Origin: S012-135 sp964423785
GTDB lineage: Bacteria > Desulfobacterota > Desulfobulbia > Desulfobulbales > S012-135
Reading direction: 5' to 3'
Length of the DNA: 15,008 bases
Assembly: GCA_964423785.1 (NCBI GenBank)
Contig: CAYRGZ010000059.1
Span: 1 to 15,008 of the forward strand
Positions 14,324 through 15,008 of the stretch are shown in pieces (positions within the stretch are counted from its first letter, which is position 1; each line of letters opens with the position of its first letter). The position numbers were made by a program, and so were the translations under genes. A model generated the notes under the pieces. The model was not told where the DNA came from, did not search any database, and saw only the letters and a program-made list of their open reading frames with translations.

Positions 14324-14467
14324 ATTATGCCGCGCAGCATAATAAGGGAATCAGCCGAGATATGCCGCCGCGGTGGCGGCATAACTTGCAATATTCGCGT
14401 TATCGTCGCCAAGCATTGCGAAGAACACGCTTGAGACATTCCCAAAAAGCTGCCGCAGCATAATAAG
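14324..14467. repeat. Cluster of palindromes and direct repeats beside the AT-rich gene
   Basis: This lies in the non-coding stretch 14230-14519. ATTATGC/GCATAAT form an inverted repeat at 14324-14343 with a 6-bp centre. TATGCCGCC/GGCGGCATA form a perfect 9-bp stem at 14361-14383. ATAAC/GTTAT face each other at 14381-14403, and GCTGCCGCAGC is at 14449-14459. CAGCATAATAAG occurs twice as a direct repeat (14335-14346 and 14456-14467), 121 bp apart. Base composition drops sharply just after the last repeat. This fits recombination-site or REP-like DNA at an island edge, but no known att, dif or attC pattern is fully matched. Confidence 0.5.
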
Positions 14468-14519
14468 ATTGTTATGGATCAGGAAACAAACATACTCCTT
14501 GATATCTTCCGAGCCCATT

Positions 14520-15008
14520 ATGCATCTTTTGTATTGTGACGAGACAAATTTAGATCCGAAGGACCATAGATTTTTTGTATATGGTGGTCTGGTAATACCT
14601 TGTGATAACGCAAAACAACTTCATGATGAAATTGAGGAAATAAGAAAGAAGTCGTCTGTGCCAAAGGAGTTTTCTCTAAAATTCAACCCTAAACCTTCAA
14701 ATATGTCACACAAAGAATTTACTGGAGTAAAGCAGGCTGTTATTGAGGCTGCGGTTCGGAATAAATGTATTTTCCTTGTATCCATTATTTTACATCAAAT
14801 CGCCACAAGCGCTGATGAAGCCAGAAGAAATGAGATAAATCGAGTTCTCTTTCATTTCAATTCTCTCCTTATCAGGCAAGATAGTTATGGCTTATGCCTT
14901 ATAGATCGCTTTAGTGATGCTCAAATTGACTCCCACCTTCGAGAGAAATTTTCGGTGCTTCCGGGTTTTCAGTGGGTAGCATGGAGCAATCTCCCCAGTG
15001 GGAGGTGG
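14520..15008 (+). CDS. DUF3800-type protein, 5' part, truncated by the window end
   Basis: An open frame of 163 codons runs from ATG 14520 to the last base with no stop. The opening YCDETN (residues 5-10), then FFVYGGLVIP (18-27), then EFSLKF (50-55), and a late LIDRFSD (128-134) follow the pattern of DUF3800 proteins, which have an N-terminal Asp-Glu pair and later Lys and Asp residues and are often found in mobile or defence-related regions. The biochemical activity of the family is not established; the acidic residues suggest a nuclease-like fold. The ribosome site is weak. Codon use is AT-rich (by eye about 40% GC) against the GC-rich genes before it, which indicates transfer. The family call is from motif memory only. 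Confidence 0.7.
   Translation, partial: MHLLYCDETNLDPKDHRFFVYGGLVIPCDNAKQLHDEIEEIRKKSSVPKEFSLKFNPKPSNMSHKEFTGVKQAVIEAAVRNKCIFLVSIILHQIATSADEARRNEINRVLFHFNSLLIRQDSYGLCLIDRFSDAQIDSHLREKFSVLPGFQWVAWSNLPSGRW

Noticed and set aside
14324..14403. Possible dif site or integron attC site
   Set aside because: The CATAAT arms point outward rather than inward as in dif, and the AAC/GTT pair at 14383-14401 is too close for a normal attC and does not fit the core-site consensus.
14123..14434. A 103-codon plus-strand frame from a GTG
   Set aside because: It reads straight through a strong intrinsic terminator and several palindromes and lacks any protein-like pattern.
14474..14539. A 21-codon frame (ATG 14474) overlapping the DUF3800 start
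   Set aside because: It is very short, lacks a ribosome site, and is in a different frame from the well-supported downstream gene.

Overview
The window is about 15 kb of GC-rich DNA (by eye over 60% GC across the main gene block) and looks like the chromosome of an anaerobic, respiratory Desulfobacterota or 'deltaproteobacterium' of the Desulfobulbales/Desulfuromonadales type. The basis is a 19-haem c-type cytochrome paired with a di-haem b-type cytochrome, a single-module small siroheme sulfite/nitrite reductase-like protein, a GGDEF-PilZ protein and several large hybrid histidine kinases. The lineage is inferred from gene content, not from a marker gene.

Layout. (1) 1-4461: speA (biosynthetic arginine decarboxylase, +) meets an unrecognised 142-aa gene (-) tail to tail with a 7-bp overlap. 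That gene is divergent from a small siroheme reductase-like gene (+), which converges with a GGDEF-PilZ diguanylate cyclase gene (-) only 6 bp away. (2) 4462-4780: a divergent intergenic region holding a 103-bp element with 19-bp imperfect terminal inverted repeats. Relatives of this element lie upstream of speA and upstream of the siroheme gene. (3) 4781-9782: three histidine kinase genes in a tight co-directional run. Each starts with a receiver domain: degenerate REC-GAF-HisKA-HATPase-REC, then REC-HisKA-HATPase, then REC-PAS-HisKA-HATPase. (4) 9783-10241: a 459-bp non-coding gap with terminator-like hairpins, an ARG-box-like palindrome and a candidate promoter. (5) 10242-13856: a probable operon of a slipin/SPFH protein, a 19-haem membrane-anchored cytochrome c and an FdnI-like di-haem cytochrome b, closed by a strong terminator at 13881-13918. 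(6) 13919-14519: a non-coding region with a near-consensus sigma70 promoter, about 140 bp of non-coding transcript and a strong terminator (a candidate small RNA), followed by a palindrome cluster. (7) 14520-end: the 5' part of an AT-rich DUF3800-type gene that looks horizontally acquired and runs off the window.

How the genes may work together. The cytochrome b and c pair reads as a menaquinol oxidation module that passes electrons to periplasmic haems, with the slipin as a possible membrane-organising partner. The kinase run has several phosphoacceptor sites but no DNA-binding output domain. The nearest possible output protein is the divergently transcribed diguanylate cyclase, and that link is only positional. 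The most noteworthy items are the candidate sRNA, the 8+8+3 internal duplication of the cytochrome, the receiver-first kinase array with one dead receiver, the dispersed repeat family and the compositional boundary near 14.46 kb. I found no CRISPR array, tRNA, rRNA or transposase.
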